From CAYTGM01 sp964437365 (GTDB lineage: Bacteria > Sumerlaeota > Sumerlaeia > SLMS01), in contig CAYTGM010000001.1 in assembly GCA_964437365.1 (NCBI GenBank), forward strand, positions 531,477-595,476: DNA of 64,000 nucleotides, read 5' to 3'. Position 1 is the stretch's first letter. Each line of letters begins with the position of its first letter. Under the pieces are notes generated by a model. The model was given only the letters and a program-made list of their open reading frames with translations. It did not search any database and had not been told where the DNA came from. Below, one piece after another: positions 42,981 through 53,055 of this stretch. The translations under genes and the position numbers were made by a program.

Positions 42981-45542
42981 ATGAGTTCAAAAAGTCTGGA
43001 GCAAATCGAAGCCTACCTGCGTGCAGGGAAGGCTCAGGAGGCACTTCAGTTTTCTCAGAAGTATTGTGAAGACCAGGGAGCGACAAAGGATCAGGGGATT
43101 GCCCTCGCCCGAATAGCGGCATCTGTTTACAGAGATTTCATTACGCCTCCGGTGCTTGAGTTTTCCGAGGAAGCTCCCAGCGCGCTTCCTCCCGAAGTTG
43201 GGCTACTGGTTAACAAGGCTCTTGGTAGACTGAGCAAAATTACTGAAGAGTGGGAAGGCAAGCTCTGGGAAGTCCATACGGAACGTCTAGCTCGCGAACT
43301 GCGCGACTGGACTCGGATGAAGTATCTCGATGGCGCCGCTTCCAACATTTCCCGACTCATGGCACTAGCTCCAGAAGGATCCCGCGGTCGCCGCGCCTCC
43401 TACATCGGAAATGTTCTCGGAACCGTTATTAACAATCAGAAGGAGGCCCAGCAGGTTCTAACAAAGGTCGCCAAAGGCACCAGCGATTACCAGGTATCGC
43501 TGGAAGAAGTTAACACGATGAACGGAGCCAGAGATAAGCGCTACAAACAGATCGCCAATATCAACTTTGAAAACCTCGAAAACGAATACAGCAATACCCT
43601 GACTCAAACTATCGTTGAGATAAAAGGCGTTCTACCAGACGAGAATAAGATGGGTGATCCCGACGAAAACGTTTTGAGAGAAGTTGGAGATACGTTTCGG
43701 TCGATCCTGAGAATCCCGATCTGGAGAGAGGAGCCAGACCTTCTTCTCGACGCAACGTATATACTGACAGACTATGTTCCAAGAGAACAATCGGCGACCG
43801 CGAAGGCCGCAAGAATTGAGGGACGCATCTACAACAGCCTTGGTTTTCAGGCTAAAAAAGCGGTACAACTCGTCTTTATGGATATCGGGAAAAACCGATT
43901 CTTTACCTCGATTTATCGCTCCTGGGCCCAGGAGTATGTCGGTACAGATGCTTTGAAAAGTATCATTGAATTAATGGGTGCTTTTCGCTCGCAGGACTTC
44001 AATGACTTCTTCAACCAGGTTAAGTCTGATAAACGAGTCTCTGAATCTGTCAACAAGCAGATCGGTTCTGCCTTCGGTTCGGTTGCTGGTAGCGAGGCCA
44101 TTGATGAACTTCTAGGATCGCTGAAGTCTCTGCTTGGAAAGCGCAATATCTCTTCTTCTGATCTCAAAGAGGTCGAGAAAGTCTTGTCTAACCTTGGTCA
44201 AATCATCAAATCGCCACGGACAGAGGATAAAGAGCGAAACCATATTAGAGAGTATCTCATTAACCACCTGCCAGAGGACTTAATGCACCAGTCCGTTCAT
44301 TGTGCTCTGGAGTGCTTTACGGCACGACCCAATGACATGCAGCCGAAGCATTTACAATGGGCGATACGAGTGCTGGGGCGTGGTTTGTGGATGAAGGATG
44401 ATACGACACAATATCATAAGGGCGGGGGAGAGCTGGGGTTTCGTGAGCCTTTAATTGAAGCCTTGAAGAAGCTTGGGAAACGGGACGCCCATTGCTTTGT
44501 CCGAGCAGTGGAACCTTTGTCTACACGCTACGGATTAGGCATGGTGGCAGCAGCATCCGTGTTCGAAGAACTGAATGACAAAGAGGGCATTCCTGTACTG
44601 GAGAGAATGTTGAATACAGCTCTCATGCACGACGACCGTTCAGATAACGTCTATCAGCAGGAATTCTACTGGGACACGGCGACAGAGCAGAGAAAACCAG
44701 TTACTAAAGATAAGATTGTCGGCCCTGTTGTCTATGCGGTTGGCAAGATTGGCGGTTCAAAGGCCCGTAGTGTTCTCAAACGCTATGAAAACCAGATTGC
44801 TACGGGGAAAGCTCCTCCGCCTTCGGGGGAAGTAGCTGCCTACTTGGAGCGATTCCTGACTTCTGATCCCGCCGAAGATGATCAGGAGGAAGATGGTGTA
44901 GATGATTCCGAAAGCCAGGTCAGTATACCAAAGACCACTGACGCTAAAGCTCTTATTAAGCAGGCGACAGGGCGTTACTTTTTTTCCGGGAAGTCTAAGC
45001 GCCGTCGAAAGAAAATTGAGGCTTTGACGCGGCTGGGGCAGCTCACACCCATTGAAGCGATTGATCCGCTTTTCAAGCTCTTGAATGATAAAGACCCAAT
45101 GGTTGTCTCAGCTGCAATCGGATGTTTGACTGAGTTTGCAGAACCGGAGAAGCCCCAGGCCGTCCGAGATATGTGTGTCAATACGTGCCTTGACACGATG
45201 GAGAGCCGTGATCCAGCGATGCGTCAGAGTGCGATTAAGCTCCTTAAAGAAATCGGTCCCAACCGTAAAGATGTGCGTGGGAAAGTTGCTGGCTTTGCCA
45301 AGGCGGCTCAGACCAGAGAGGTTAGAGATATTCTGGAGAGAGTGTTGAAAACCGGGAAAGGCGCACCTGACCCTCAAAGCCAGATGGCAGAGCTTGATGG
45401 AAAGAGTGAAGACAGCAAGGCACCTGGTCAGGAGAATATGAACAAACTGGAGTTGAAGAGAGAATATATGGAGGCTCGTCGTCAGTGGATTCAGAATGGC
45501 AAAAAGGGTGATCCACCTTCAAAACCACCAGGAATTGATTGA
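42981..45542 (+). CDS. HEAT-repeat protein, unknown function
   Basis: 853 residues, with no signal peptide or transmembrane helix. The N-terminal 150 residues form a TPR-like or all-alpha segment (IEAYLRAGKAQEALQFSQKY). The middle region is unlike any family I recognise. From about 640 onward HEAT-like repeats appear (LTRLGQLTPIEAIDPLFKL, DKDPMVVSAAIGCLTEFAE, DPAMRQSAIKLLKEIGP). The tail is basic and Pro-rich. It probably acts as a scaffold. It is co-directional with nothing near it; the next gene converges. Confidence 0.75.
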   Translation: MSSKSLEQIEAYLRAGKAQEALQFSQKYCEDQGATKDQGIALARIAASVYRDFITPPVLEFSEEAPSALPPEVGLLVNKALGRLSKITEEWEGKLWEVHTERLARELRDWTRMKYLDGAASNISRLMALAPEGSRGRRASYIGNVLGTVINNQKEAQQVLTKVAKGTSDYQVSLEEVNTMNGARDKRYKQIANINFENLENEYSNTLTQTIVEIKGVLPDENKMGDPDENVLREVGDTFRSILRIPIWREEPDLLLDATYILTDYVPREQSATAKAARIEGRIYNSLGFQAKKAVQLVFMDIGKNRFFTSIYRSWAQEYVGTDALKSIIELMGAFRSQDFNDFFNQVKSDKRVSESVNKQIGSAFGSVAGSEAIDELLGSLKSLLGKRNISSSDLKEVEKVLSNLGQIIKSPRTEDKERNHIREYLINHLPEDLMHQSVHCALECFTARPNDMQPKHLQWAIRVLGRGLWMKDDTTQYHKGGGELGFREPLIEALKKLGKRDAHCFVRAVEPLSTRYGLGMVAAASVFEELNDKEGIPVLERMLNTALMHDDRSDNVYQQEFYWDTATEQRKPVTKDKIVGPVVYAVGKIGGSKARSVLKRYENQIATGKAPPPSGEVAAYLERFLTSDPAEDDQEEDGVDDSESQVSIPKTTDAKALIKQATGRYFFSGKSKRRRKKIEALTRLGQLTPIEAIDPLFKLLNDKDPMVVSAAIGCLTEFAEPEKPQAVRDMCVNTCLDTMESRDPAMRQSAIKLLKEIGPNRKDVRGKVAGFAKAAQTREVRDILERVLKTGKGAPDPQSQMAELDGKSEDSKAPGQENMNKLELKREYMEARRQWIQNGKKGDPPSKPPGID

Positions 45543-45569
45543 TAGGGTTCCATACGAGAACTTCCCAGT

Positions 45570-47558
45570 CTAGGACGTGAGGAGTATATATCCGAGCAGG
45601 CCAACCTGAATGATAATGATAAGTACAATGGCTGCTACCAGAGCTACCATATACTGGAGTTTTGATGATAGCCGTTTTGCATCAGAGGACCCTTCCTGAG
45701 CAAGTTTTGTCAAGTTGCGATAGGAGCTGACCGAGTGAGAGAAATCAAAAAAAATGAGCGCAAGAAAACTCACGGCTGAAAGCAGGGCTGGCTCTCGTTC
45801 GTTTCGAGATAACAAGTTCTGAAGGTATAGATAGGCTGACCGAAGCTGACCATGTTTGAAGCTTAGCCTGACGAATTTGACGATTAGATCTTCCGAACCA
45901 GGAAAAAGTTGAAGCAATTGAGAGAGTGGCCCCAGTGCCTCTTTATGGCGTCCCTGAGATATCAGGTGTGACACAAGGTACTCAAGTGCATCGGGGTTCT
46001 CGGTCTTGAGTCGAAGGCACTCTTCCGCCGTCTTGAGAGCCATCTTCTGGTTTCCCACCTTTTCGTAGCAGGTGGTAAGTCGATAGAGTAGGTCTGCATT
46101 TTCTGGTTTTCTTTGAAGAATTTCTTCAAGAAGTTCGATGCACTGATCGGGATCCTCTAATTCATAATACACTTCCGCGAGTGTTTCTTTGACTTCCAGG
46201 TTGTCAGGGTCTTGAAGAAGGATTCTCTGGAGTTTTTCTGAGGACTGGTTCAGTGCTCCCAGTGCCACTTCTATCCTGGCCGCCTTCAGCAGGGCATATG
46301 GGTTGTCGGGGTCAATATCGAGCCCTTCCCTGAAATACTTCAGTGCCTTATTGATCTCTCCTGTCGATGTATAGACGTCTGCTAGTTCCAGAACAGGTCT
46401 TATGTCATCATCACTGTGTTCTATTGCGTCGAGATAGCACTGAATCGAATCGGACGCATTCCCTTCAATTTTATTGATTCTGGCGAGGTTCAGGAAGGCA
46501 AGGCCCAGTCCAGGGTCGGCATCAATGGCCTTTTCTGCACATTCTCTCGCATCCTTAAGTTCGTTCATTTCCAGATTAATGGTCGAGAGGTTATTCCAGC
46601 TGTAGGCATGATCAGGATTCAAGGCGAGTGTCTGCTGATAATACTTCTTAGCCTCTTCATTGTTACCCATGGCTTGAAAATTAACGGCGATATTGAATGC
46701 AACCTCTTCCTCGATTGCCGTCTCTTCATAGAGTACCCTCTCGAGGACCTGTATAGCTTCATGGTAACGCCTCTCTTCAAAGTAAAGAGAGGAGAGTTTC
46801 ATTGCAGCAGGTGTAAATTCAGGGTAAATATCCAGAGAAGCTTCCAGTGACCTTTGGGCTTCCGCCGGTTTTCCCTGTTGCATATACAATGTCGCGAGGT
46901 GATAGTAAGCCTGTGGATCTTCAGGCTCTCGGTGAACCGCCTGGAAGAAAGCTTCTTCACTCTCTGCATGGTCGCCGGTCTCAAGATAGGCGAGCCCAAG
47001 GTAAATACATGCTATATGAGAAGTTGGGTCGCTCTTAACAGCCTTCTCAAGATATTCGATTGTTGAAAGATAGTCTTCCTCTGAGTGTGAAAGTTTTGCG
47101 AGGCCTATCCATGCATCCGAGATCGTTGAGTCGATCTCTAATGCTTCTTGAAAATACTCTTCAGCTTCCTTGTTGTTTTCCTGTAAATAGTAGGCTCGAC
47201 CGAGCGCTGTCATCAGCTCCGCGTTATAGGGGCGAAGTTTGAGCGCTTCTTTCAGCGATGTCAGAGCCATTACAGGCTTTTCGATCCGAAGGTATGCTTC
47301 GCCAAGGGCAAGATGAACATCGGAGTTGCCTGGCTCGAGCTGGATCACCCGTCGAAAGTGTCGAATCGCTTCCTCCATCATCTCCAGCTCAAGATAATAG
47401 TTGGCAAGTTGGAGGACTGCTTCGGGAAAGGATGGGTCGAGTTCAACAGCTCTTTCGAAGCACTCCCCAGCTTGAAGCACATGGCCCTGATCAAGAAAGC
47501 GCAGGCCTTCTTCGCAGAGTTTTTCAGCCTTCTGGTGATTCTCGTGCCACTCCTGCAT
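45570..47558 (-). CDS. TPR-repeat protein with C-terminal membrane helix
   Basis: 662 residues made of about 15 or more tetratricopeptide repeats of the classic W-x-x-LG-x-x-x-x-x-G-x-x-x-A type (YYQQTLALNPDHAYSWNNL, YFQEALEIDSTISDAWIGL). A single transmembrane helix ends the protein (about 637-660, VALVAAIVLIIIIQVGLLGYI). The start lacks a signal, so the TPR domain should face the cytoplasm with a tail anchor. It converges on the HEAT-repeat gene. It is likely a membrane-associated assembly scaffold. Confidence 0.85.
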   Translation of the reverse strand: MQEWHENHQKAEKLCEEGLRFLDQGHVLQAGECFERAVELDPSFPEAVLQLANYYLELEMMEEAIRHFRRVIQLEPGNSDVHLALGEAYLRIEKPVMALTSLKEALKLRPYNAELMTALGRAYYLQENNKEAEEYFQEALEIDSTISDAWIGLAKLSHSEEDYLSTIEYLEKAVKSDPTSHIACIYLGLAYLETGDHAESEEAFFQAVHREPEDPQAYYHLATLYMQQGKPAEAQRSLEASLDIYPEFTPAAMKLSSLYFEERRYHEAIQVLERVLYEETAIEEEVAFNIAVNFQAMGNNEEAKKYYQQTLALNPDHAYSWNNLSTINLEMNELKDARECAEKAIDADPGLGLAFLNLARINKIEGNASDSIQCYLDAIEHSDDDIRPVLELADVYTSTGEINKALKYFREGLDIDPDNPYALLKAARIEVALGALNQSSEKLQRILLQDPDNLEVKETLAEVYYELEDPDQCIELLEEILQRKPENADLLYRLTTCYEKVGNQKMALKTAEECLRLKTENPDALEYLVSHLISQGRHKEALGPLSQLLQLFPGSEDLIVKFVRLSFKHGQLRSAYLYLQNLLSRNEREPALLSAVSFLALIFFDFSHSVSSYRNLTKLAQEGSSDAKRLSSKLQYMVALVAAIVLIIIIQVGLLGYILLTS

Positions 47559-47900
47559 GCTTACCTGCCGACTCTTTCAAGGTGAAAGGATGACCTTTTT
47601 CCACCACGTTTTCTATGCTTTACAGAAAGCAGATTAGGGGGGTCACAGCAAGGAGGATGTGTCGGTTGAGAGATCCCAAAGCGTCATGGTGATATAAAGA
47701 ATAAGTAAATTCAGGCTTTTTCTGAGATTCAGGAATGGCTGGTTATTTTTTTCCACAATGAAAAAAAGGCAGGGGTTATGTCCGATTCCTCTTGTCAGGA
47801 GGAAGTTTTCTGAAAACTGTTAAGGGTTTCCCTGATGTGTTTCTCAGGGGTTCTTTTCGATTTGTAAACAAGCTGGGTGCAAAGCCCTCCCCCTGCATGA
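47559..47900. other. Intergenic region upstream of the kinase gene
   Basis: 342 bp between divergent TPR and kinase genes. It holds A/T-rich tracts (about 47745-47770) and a small hairpin CCCTGA (47830-47835) / TCAGGG (47844-47849) followed by GTTCTTTTC, which resembles a weak terminator or attenuator 51 nt before the kinase start. No small gene is seen. Confidence 0.45.
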
Positions 47901-50900
47901 ATGAGTAGAGACAATCCAAAGTCTAGAATTCGCTTTCCAACTGATCCCCGGGAAAGCATCCGCCAGATTCCCATCGACGTTACCGATGCGGAAGAGGAGG
48001 AACGACGCCGCCAGAAAGAGACCACAAAGGATACCTGGGGCGCAGATTACCTTCCAGAAGAATCCGATCAGAACTTTGAAGAACTGCTGTCTGATGAGAA
48101 AGCATTCGTCAAACTTAGACTGGTGGATCGGGGCGGAGTAGGGGAGGTCTGGAGTGCTATACAGGTCTCACTTGAACGTATCGTTGCCGTAAAACGGATT
48201 CGTGAAGACCGTTTGATCGAGTTTCAGGAAGAAGATGAGAAGGATAAGAACCGCTATTATAAGTCGTTTCGAAACGAGGCGCTGATCACCGCTCAACTCG
48301 AGCATCCGAATATTGTCCCTGTATATGACCTGGGCCGGGATGAGAATGGAAGTCCTCTGCTCGCCATGAAAATGGTGCGGGGTGAACCGTGGAGTAGAAT
48401 TCTCGAGAGGGACTTCGATCAGCTTACTGTATCTGCCTTCCTCAAGAAGCACCTTCCAATCTATGTGGAAATGATGCAGGCTGTTGCTTTTGCTCATTCA
48501 CGTGGAATTGTTCACCGCGACTTAAAGCCGTCGCAGGTGATGCTTGGTGAATTCGGGGAGGTTCTTCTTGTAGACTGGGGCCTGGCAATTGTGGTAAACG
48601 ATAGTTTGCCTGATGGTGGGGACCAACCTCGTCGCTGGATAGAAGGAATAGAAAAACTACCCAATCGACAGACAGCGATCAATCCATCTGGAACACCCGC
48701 TCTGATGGCCCCTGAGCAGACTCTGAAGACGGCAGAGAAAATAGGACTTCACACAGATATCTATGCATTAGGCGGAATTCTCTATTACCTTCTGACAACG
48801 ACCTACCCTCATGATGCAGAAACGACTGAAAAGTCGATTGAAATTGCCTCGAAGGGAATCGTTGAACCACCGGAGCAAAGAGTATCACTCAGAAGTGTTC
48901 CTGCCGACTTGGGTCAGGTTGCAATGCTGGCATTATCCCCTTTGCCGGAAGACCGAATCAAAGATGTTCGCGCGATGATTGATGCCGTTACGGCGCACCT
49001 GAACGGTGAGGTGGACCGTCTTAAGGCGACGAACCTTCTGAAAGCGGCAGAAGAGCGGCTTGATCAGCTGGACCAGTTTGGTCTCCGCTTAACTTCCGAC
49101 GATCGTGTTCTGGTAATTGATTCAGAGATATTTGATCTCGATTCTTCCTACGCAGAATTAAAGGATATCTATACAATTCTTGATCGGGCACGCGTTCTCT
49201 GGCCAGACAACTCACTTCTGGACAGGTTTAAAGACAGCAATGCTACATATTATGCCATGGTCGCTATTCATGCCGGTGACCTCAGACTTTCGAAACAGGT
49301 TCTCCATGAAATAACAGATAGAGAAAAGCGCTCTTTGATCGAAAAGAAACTCAAGGAGGCCCAGACAAGAAGAAATAACCAGACTCGAATTCGTCGCGCA
49401 TCACTGAGCGCCGTTGCCGTTCTTTTTCTGGTTCTGATCGCCGGGGCTTTCAAGTATATAAACGATCAACAGCAGGCGAATGAAAAACTGCAGGAAGAAC
49501 GAGATGCCGCTGAAGTTTCGAAAAGAAATGCACTCAAGCAACAAAGGCTCGCAGTCGTCGAACGTCGTAAGGCAGAGCGAGAACAGTATTTCTCAACAAT
49601 CGCTTTCGCACATGCACGGGCTAGAGAGAGGCAATTCGGAAATGTAAGAACACTCTTGATGGGAGGACTTCCAGAGAGTGAAAAACAATGGGAATGGGGC
49701 TTCCTCTATTTAAAGACAGCGGCTTCCGAGATGACGTTTCTCGAAACCTCTGAGCCCGCCTCTGCTTTGCATGCCACTTACAGCACTGATGGTTCGAAAG
49801 TCTACGTGGGTGATAGAAAGGGACGGTTGTCGGTTTGGGATAGTGCAACAGGAAACCTCATTGGGATGGAGCAGGTTCACGAAGCAGGTGTTTGGTATAT
49901 CATGGAGTCACCAGATGGAAAATACATCGTTACAAGCTCATTTGATAATAGAGGAGCTGTTGTTGATCCTGCAACCCTCGAAGTGATTCACTACCTCAAC
50001 GGTCACGAGGATATCTTGCGCGGATTGGATATTAGTCCTGATAGCAAAAGAGTGTTAACTTCCAGTCGAGATAAGACAGCGAGAGTCTGGGATATTGAAA
50101 GTGGACAACAGCTTTTTGCCGTTCCTGATCAGGATACCACAACATACGATGTTGATTATTCAAGTGACGGAAAGTATATGCTCACGGCAGGCTGGCGCTT
50201 TGTTCAGGTTCGAGATGCAGAAACAGGCGAGCTTCTCAGAGAATCAATGGAGCACCCTGAAAATATTCTCGCAACTTCTTTCAGCCCGGACGGAAGGTAT
50301 ATACTCACTGCATGCACAGACAGAATCGCCAGAATATTCGATGCAGAATCATTCGAGCTCATCAGAGAGATTAACAATCAGACTTCCTGGCTGCTCTGCG
50401 CCGAGTTCTCACCGGACGGAAAACGCCTTGCTACTGGGGACAATGAAGGGATGTGCCGCATCTGGGATGTCGAAACCGGAGAGTTGCTCAAAGAGTACAT
50501 GACTCGACCGAGACTATACAGTGTTGCTTTTCATCCTCATTCTAATCACCTTGTTACTTCAGCCAGTCGTGGAGTGCAGGCGTGGAATCTTTCACAGAGC
50601 AACGAGGTTGACGGTTTCTATGAGATAGAGCCTATGGCTGAGCATCCAGAAGAGCATGATTTTTTCCATGATCATGTTTTCGCAGCTCCTCTTGAGAGGC
50701 TTGGAGCATGGAGAGGATACGATACTGCCTTCAGGTCTCCTGAAAACGAAGACCATTGTTCTGTCTATCAGTTCCGAGATAAATTTGTCTCAATCATGTC
50801 GTATTACAGTGACCATTCACCAGATGGTCGCTACCGATTAAGGGTCCTCTTTCCCGAGCTTAGTGGAGTCCTTGAAGATACGAGGACAGGGGAGGTCCTT

Positions 50901-51674
50901 CAAGAGATTCCTCTGGATAACACAATGGTCTTCCGTTGGTCACCAAAAGGTGACCGTTTCGTTTCTGGAACCACAACAGGGGAGTGGCATTTATGGGATG
51001 CAGAAAAAGTTGAAATCATCACCCGGTTGGGAGATCCGAGTCCATTACCCAAATACCCTGGTTCTCAAATCCCTGGTGTTATTCAGTTTTCAGATGATGG
51101 AGAACATATCTTAAACTCTCGGCACGATGGAGTAACCTATTACTTTGATTCAACAGATGGTCAATTGTTGGAAACAATCAACAGTGAAGAGGGCATCGTG
51201 TTCAGCATCGCGATCAGCAAGTCCAAAGAGTCGATCGCCCTCGGGTTCCAATCGGGTCTTATACAAGTCTGGGATTTAAAGCAACAGGAGCTCGTTGCGA
51301 GTTTGAAGGGTCATCAAAACTATGTCCTCGATGTTTCCTTCTCCCTCGACGGGAAGAGACTTGCCTCGGCGGGTCACGATGATCGGCTTAAAATCTGGGA
51401 TCTTGAAGATCAACGCCATGTCGTGGATCTCTTCTCTTTGCCAGGACGCGACTTCATGCTGGCAGGGGGGTTCACCGACGATGGTATGTCCGTCTATGCA
51501 GTAAGTTCATTCGGTAATCTTTATATCGCTGACGCAATCCCCTGGGAACCCAAAGATCTTCCTGGCGCAGAGGGGATGTCTTTCCAGGAGAGAGCTGAAC
51601 TTTATATACGTCGGAAGAGACTCAAAGAAGAGATTTCTATCGAGGATATTGACTGGGATAAATTTACTGAGTAA
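47901..51674 (+). CDS. Membrane Ser/Thr protein kinase fused to WD40 beta-propeller
   Basis: 1,257 residues. Cytoplasmic kinase domain at about 70-370: the glycine loop is DRGGVGEVW (first Gly replaced by Asp), ATP lysine K98 in AVKRI, catalytic D207 in HRDLKPSQ, and metal aspartate D225 in DWG instead of DFG. A transmembrane helix lies near 500-521, then a coiled coil to about 560. From about 610 to 1,245 there are WD40-like repeats (IRGLDISPDSKRVLTSSRDK style, DGKRLATGDNEGMCRIWD, SLDGKRLASAGHDD), so the propeller would be extracytoplasmic. The kinase residues look active. This architecture is common in planctomycetes; signals and targets are unknown. Confidence 0.93.
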   Translation: MSRDNPKSRIRFPTDPRESIRQIPIDVTDAEEEERRRQKETTKDTWGADYLPEESDQNFEELLSDEKAFVKLRLVDRGGVGEVWSAIQVSLERIVAVKRIREDRLIEFQEEDEKDKNRYYKSFRNEALITAQLEHPNIVPVYDLGRDENGSPLLAMKMVRGEPWSRILERDFDQLTVSAFLKKHLPIYVEMMQAVAFAHSRGIVHRDLKPSQVMLGEFGEVLLVDWGLAIVVNDSLPDGGDQPRRWIEGIEKLPNRQTAINPSGTPALMAPEQTLKTAEKIGLHTDIYALGGILYYLLTTTYPHDAETTEKSIEIASKGIVEPPEQRVSLRSVPADLGQVAMLALSPLPEDRIKDVRAMIDAVTAHLNGEVDRLKATNLLKAAEERLDQLDQFGLRLTSDDRVLVIDSEIFDLDSSYAELKDIYTILDRARVLWPDNSLLDRFKDSNATYYAMVAIHAGDLRLSKQVLHEITDREKRSLIEKKLKEAQTRRNNQTRIRRASLSAVAVLFLVLIAGAFKYINDQQQANEKLQEERDAAEVSKRNALKQQRLAVVERRKAEREQYFSTIAFAHARARERQFGNVRTLLMGGLPESEKQWEWGFLYLKTAASEMTFLETSEPASALHATYSTDGSKVYVGDRKGRLSVWDSATGNLIGMEQVHEAGVWYIMESPDGKYIVTSSFDNRGAVVDPATLEVIHYLNGHEDILRGLDISPDSKRVLTSSRDKTARVWDIESGQQLFAVPDQDTTTYDVDYSSDGKYMLTAGWRFVQVRDAETGELLRESMEHPENILATSFSPDGRYILTACTDRIARIFDAESFELIREINNQTSWLLCAEFSPDGKRLATGDNEGMCRIWDVETGELLKEYMTRPRLYSVAFHPHSNHLVTSASRGVQAWNLSQSNEVDGFYEIEPMAEHPEEHDFFHDHVFAAPLERLGAWRGYDTAFRSPENEDHCSVYQFRDKFVSIMSYYSDHSPDGRYRLRVLFPELSGVLEDTRTGEVLQEIPLDNTMVFRWSPKGDRFVSGTTTGEWHLWDAEKVEIITRLGDPSPLPKYPGSQIPGVIQFSDDGEHILNSRHDGVTYYFDSTDGQLLETINSEEGIVFSIAISKSKESIALGFQSGLIQVWDLKQQELVASLKGHQNYVLDVSFSLDGKRLASAGHDDRLKIWDLEDQRHVVDLFSLPGRDFMLAGGFTDDGMSVYAVSSFGNLYIADAIPWEPKDLPGAEGMSFQERAELYIRRKRLKEEISIEDIDWDKFTE

Positions 51675-51701
51675 TCGCAAGCGATTACTCAAATAGGATC
51701 C

Positions 51702-52487
51702 CTATGTGTTTTGATTAATAGCGATTTCTTTGAAGAGTTTTGCTTCAGCCTTAATTGAATTCAGAATCTCCAGGAGTGCTGGGTTTTCCTCTTCCAATCC
51801 CTCAATCTGCTCTTCAACTCTAGAAACATCAGACAGCCCGTCGTCTTTCAGTGCTTTGAGACGCTTGCGCATAATTTCTCTAATCTCTTCTGCATTATCG
51901 ACACCTCTAAAGTAGCCGAGATGCATGGAGAAAGTGTGGGCTGTATTTCCAGCTTCGGCGGTCTGAGGGTCTATGCCACCGCCACCGGCTGTTCGGACCT
52001 TGAGGTCTTTAATTCCCAGCATTCTTTGCACGGGTCCCTGTGTTATACTGATGTTCTGTATATTTGAGAAGCTCATGTTCATTTCTCGTACTCCCCAGAG
52101 GCCCTCTCTAATACGAAGAGATCGATCTGTTACTTTGTACCAGCGCATCTCATAATCAAGATGTATGGCGATATATCCGAAAGTAATTTGAAGCAGGTAA
52201 AAGACCAGGGATAACAGAAATAAAACTCCGAAAATAGTGGCAACAGTGCCGTCAGACCCAAGCGCTACAAGAGAGGCGATGAAAAGACCAATGGGCATTA
52301 TCGATAGGATGATGACATTTCCAATCAGCCACATAACGAGTCGATACTTGAGGTATTTAGGTGATGCACGAAAGATAATCAGTGATCCGGGCGCACCCGA
52401 TGGGTCAGGTGGTTCAGGAGGAACTTTCAACATCTTCAGATACATTTTCTTCAGGACTTCGTACATATCGTGGACTACCTCACTCAA
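51702..52487 (-). CDS. bPH2-domain (YdbT/YdbS-type) membrane protein
   Basis: 261 residues. Two transmembrane helices at about 45-105 (YRLVMWLIGNVIILSIMPIGL and an adjacent helix) are followed by a bacterial pleckstrin-homology-like domain with the YEMRWYKVTDRSLRIREGLW and NISITQGPVQRMLGI motifs. A charged helical tail follows. Its start overlaps the upstream bPH2 gene by 4 nt (52484-52487). Related pairs are predicted to form membrane complexes, but their role is unknown. Confidence 0.82.
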   Translation of the reverse strand: MSEVVHDMYEVLKKMYLKMLKVPPEPPDPSGAPGSLIIFRASPKYLKYRLVMWLIGNVIILSIMPIGLFIASLVALGSDGTVATIFGVLFLLSLVFYLLQITFGYIAIHLDYEMRWYKVTDRSLRIREGLWGVREMNMSFSNIQNISITQGPVQRMLGIKDLKVRTAGGGGIDPQTAEAGNTAHTFSMHLGYFRGVDNAEEIREIMRKRLKALKDDGLSDVSRVEEQIEGLEEENPALLEILNSIKAEAKLFKEIAINQNT

Positions 52488-53011
52488 CCTTTACTCTTGT
52501 CTGAAAGTGCAACTCTGGCTTCACGAAGTTCCGCGTGAATATCTTTGAGGATCTCAAGGGCTTCCGGAGGAAATGCAACGCCGCTTGCTTCCTGTAGCTG
52601 GCTCCTTTGTCCACGCCTCTCGGAATCATTTACTCCGCGCATTCTTGCGTAAAGAAAATCTCGAACAGCTTCGAACTCGAGGATACCCTCAATTGTCATC
52701 TCTGCTGAGGCTGAACCAGATGCAGTCTGGATATGAACATCCGCCAGTCCCAGCCAGCGTTGAAGAGGACCAGAGGTCAGATGTATATCCTGCATTTTAG
52801 AATAATTCAAGTCGATGGAACGTCTGAAAAGGACGCCCCAGCTCATGGAGACACCATCGGCATCAAAGCGATATCTCATCGTTGAATAGCGGATGAGCAT
52901 CGCTGGAAGTGAAATGATAATGAGCGGTCCGGTTAAAATGCTGCGGATCACATAGAGTGTGGCAAGCTTCTTATGAGGTCTTTCGATCTGATAAATACTG
53001 TTTTCATCCAT
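52484..53011 (-). CDS. Short bPH2-domain membrane protein
   Basis: 175 residues. Two hydrophobic helices at about 15-50 lead into a bPH2 domain (YRFDADGVSMSWGVLFRRSI, then QDIHLTSGPLQRWLGLADVH) and a helical tail. It is the upstream partner of the 51702-52487 gene and overlaps it by 4 nt, so the two are coupled. The shared 'SGPLQRWLG/GPVQRMLG' motif marks a tandem duplication. Function unknown. Confidence 0.8.
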   Translation of the reverse strand: MDENSIYQIERPHKKLATLYVIRSILTGPLIIISLPAMLIRYSTMRYRFDADGVSMSWGVLFRRSIDLNYSKMQDIHLTSGPLQRWLGLADVHIQTASGSASAEMTIEGILEFEAVRDFLYARMRGVNDSERRGQRSQLQEASGVAFPPEALEILKDIHAELREARVALSDKSKG

Positions 53012-53055
53012 TTGAAGAACCTTTCAGATCATCTTCCGGACCGCTCGGTTAGAGT

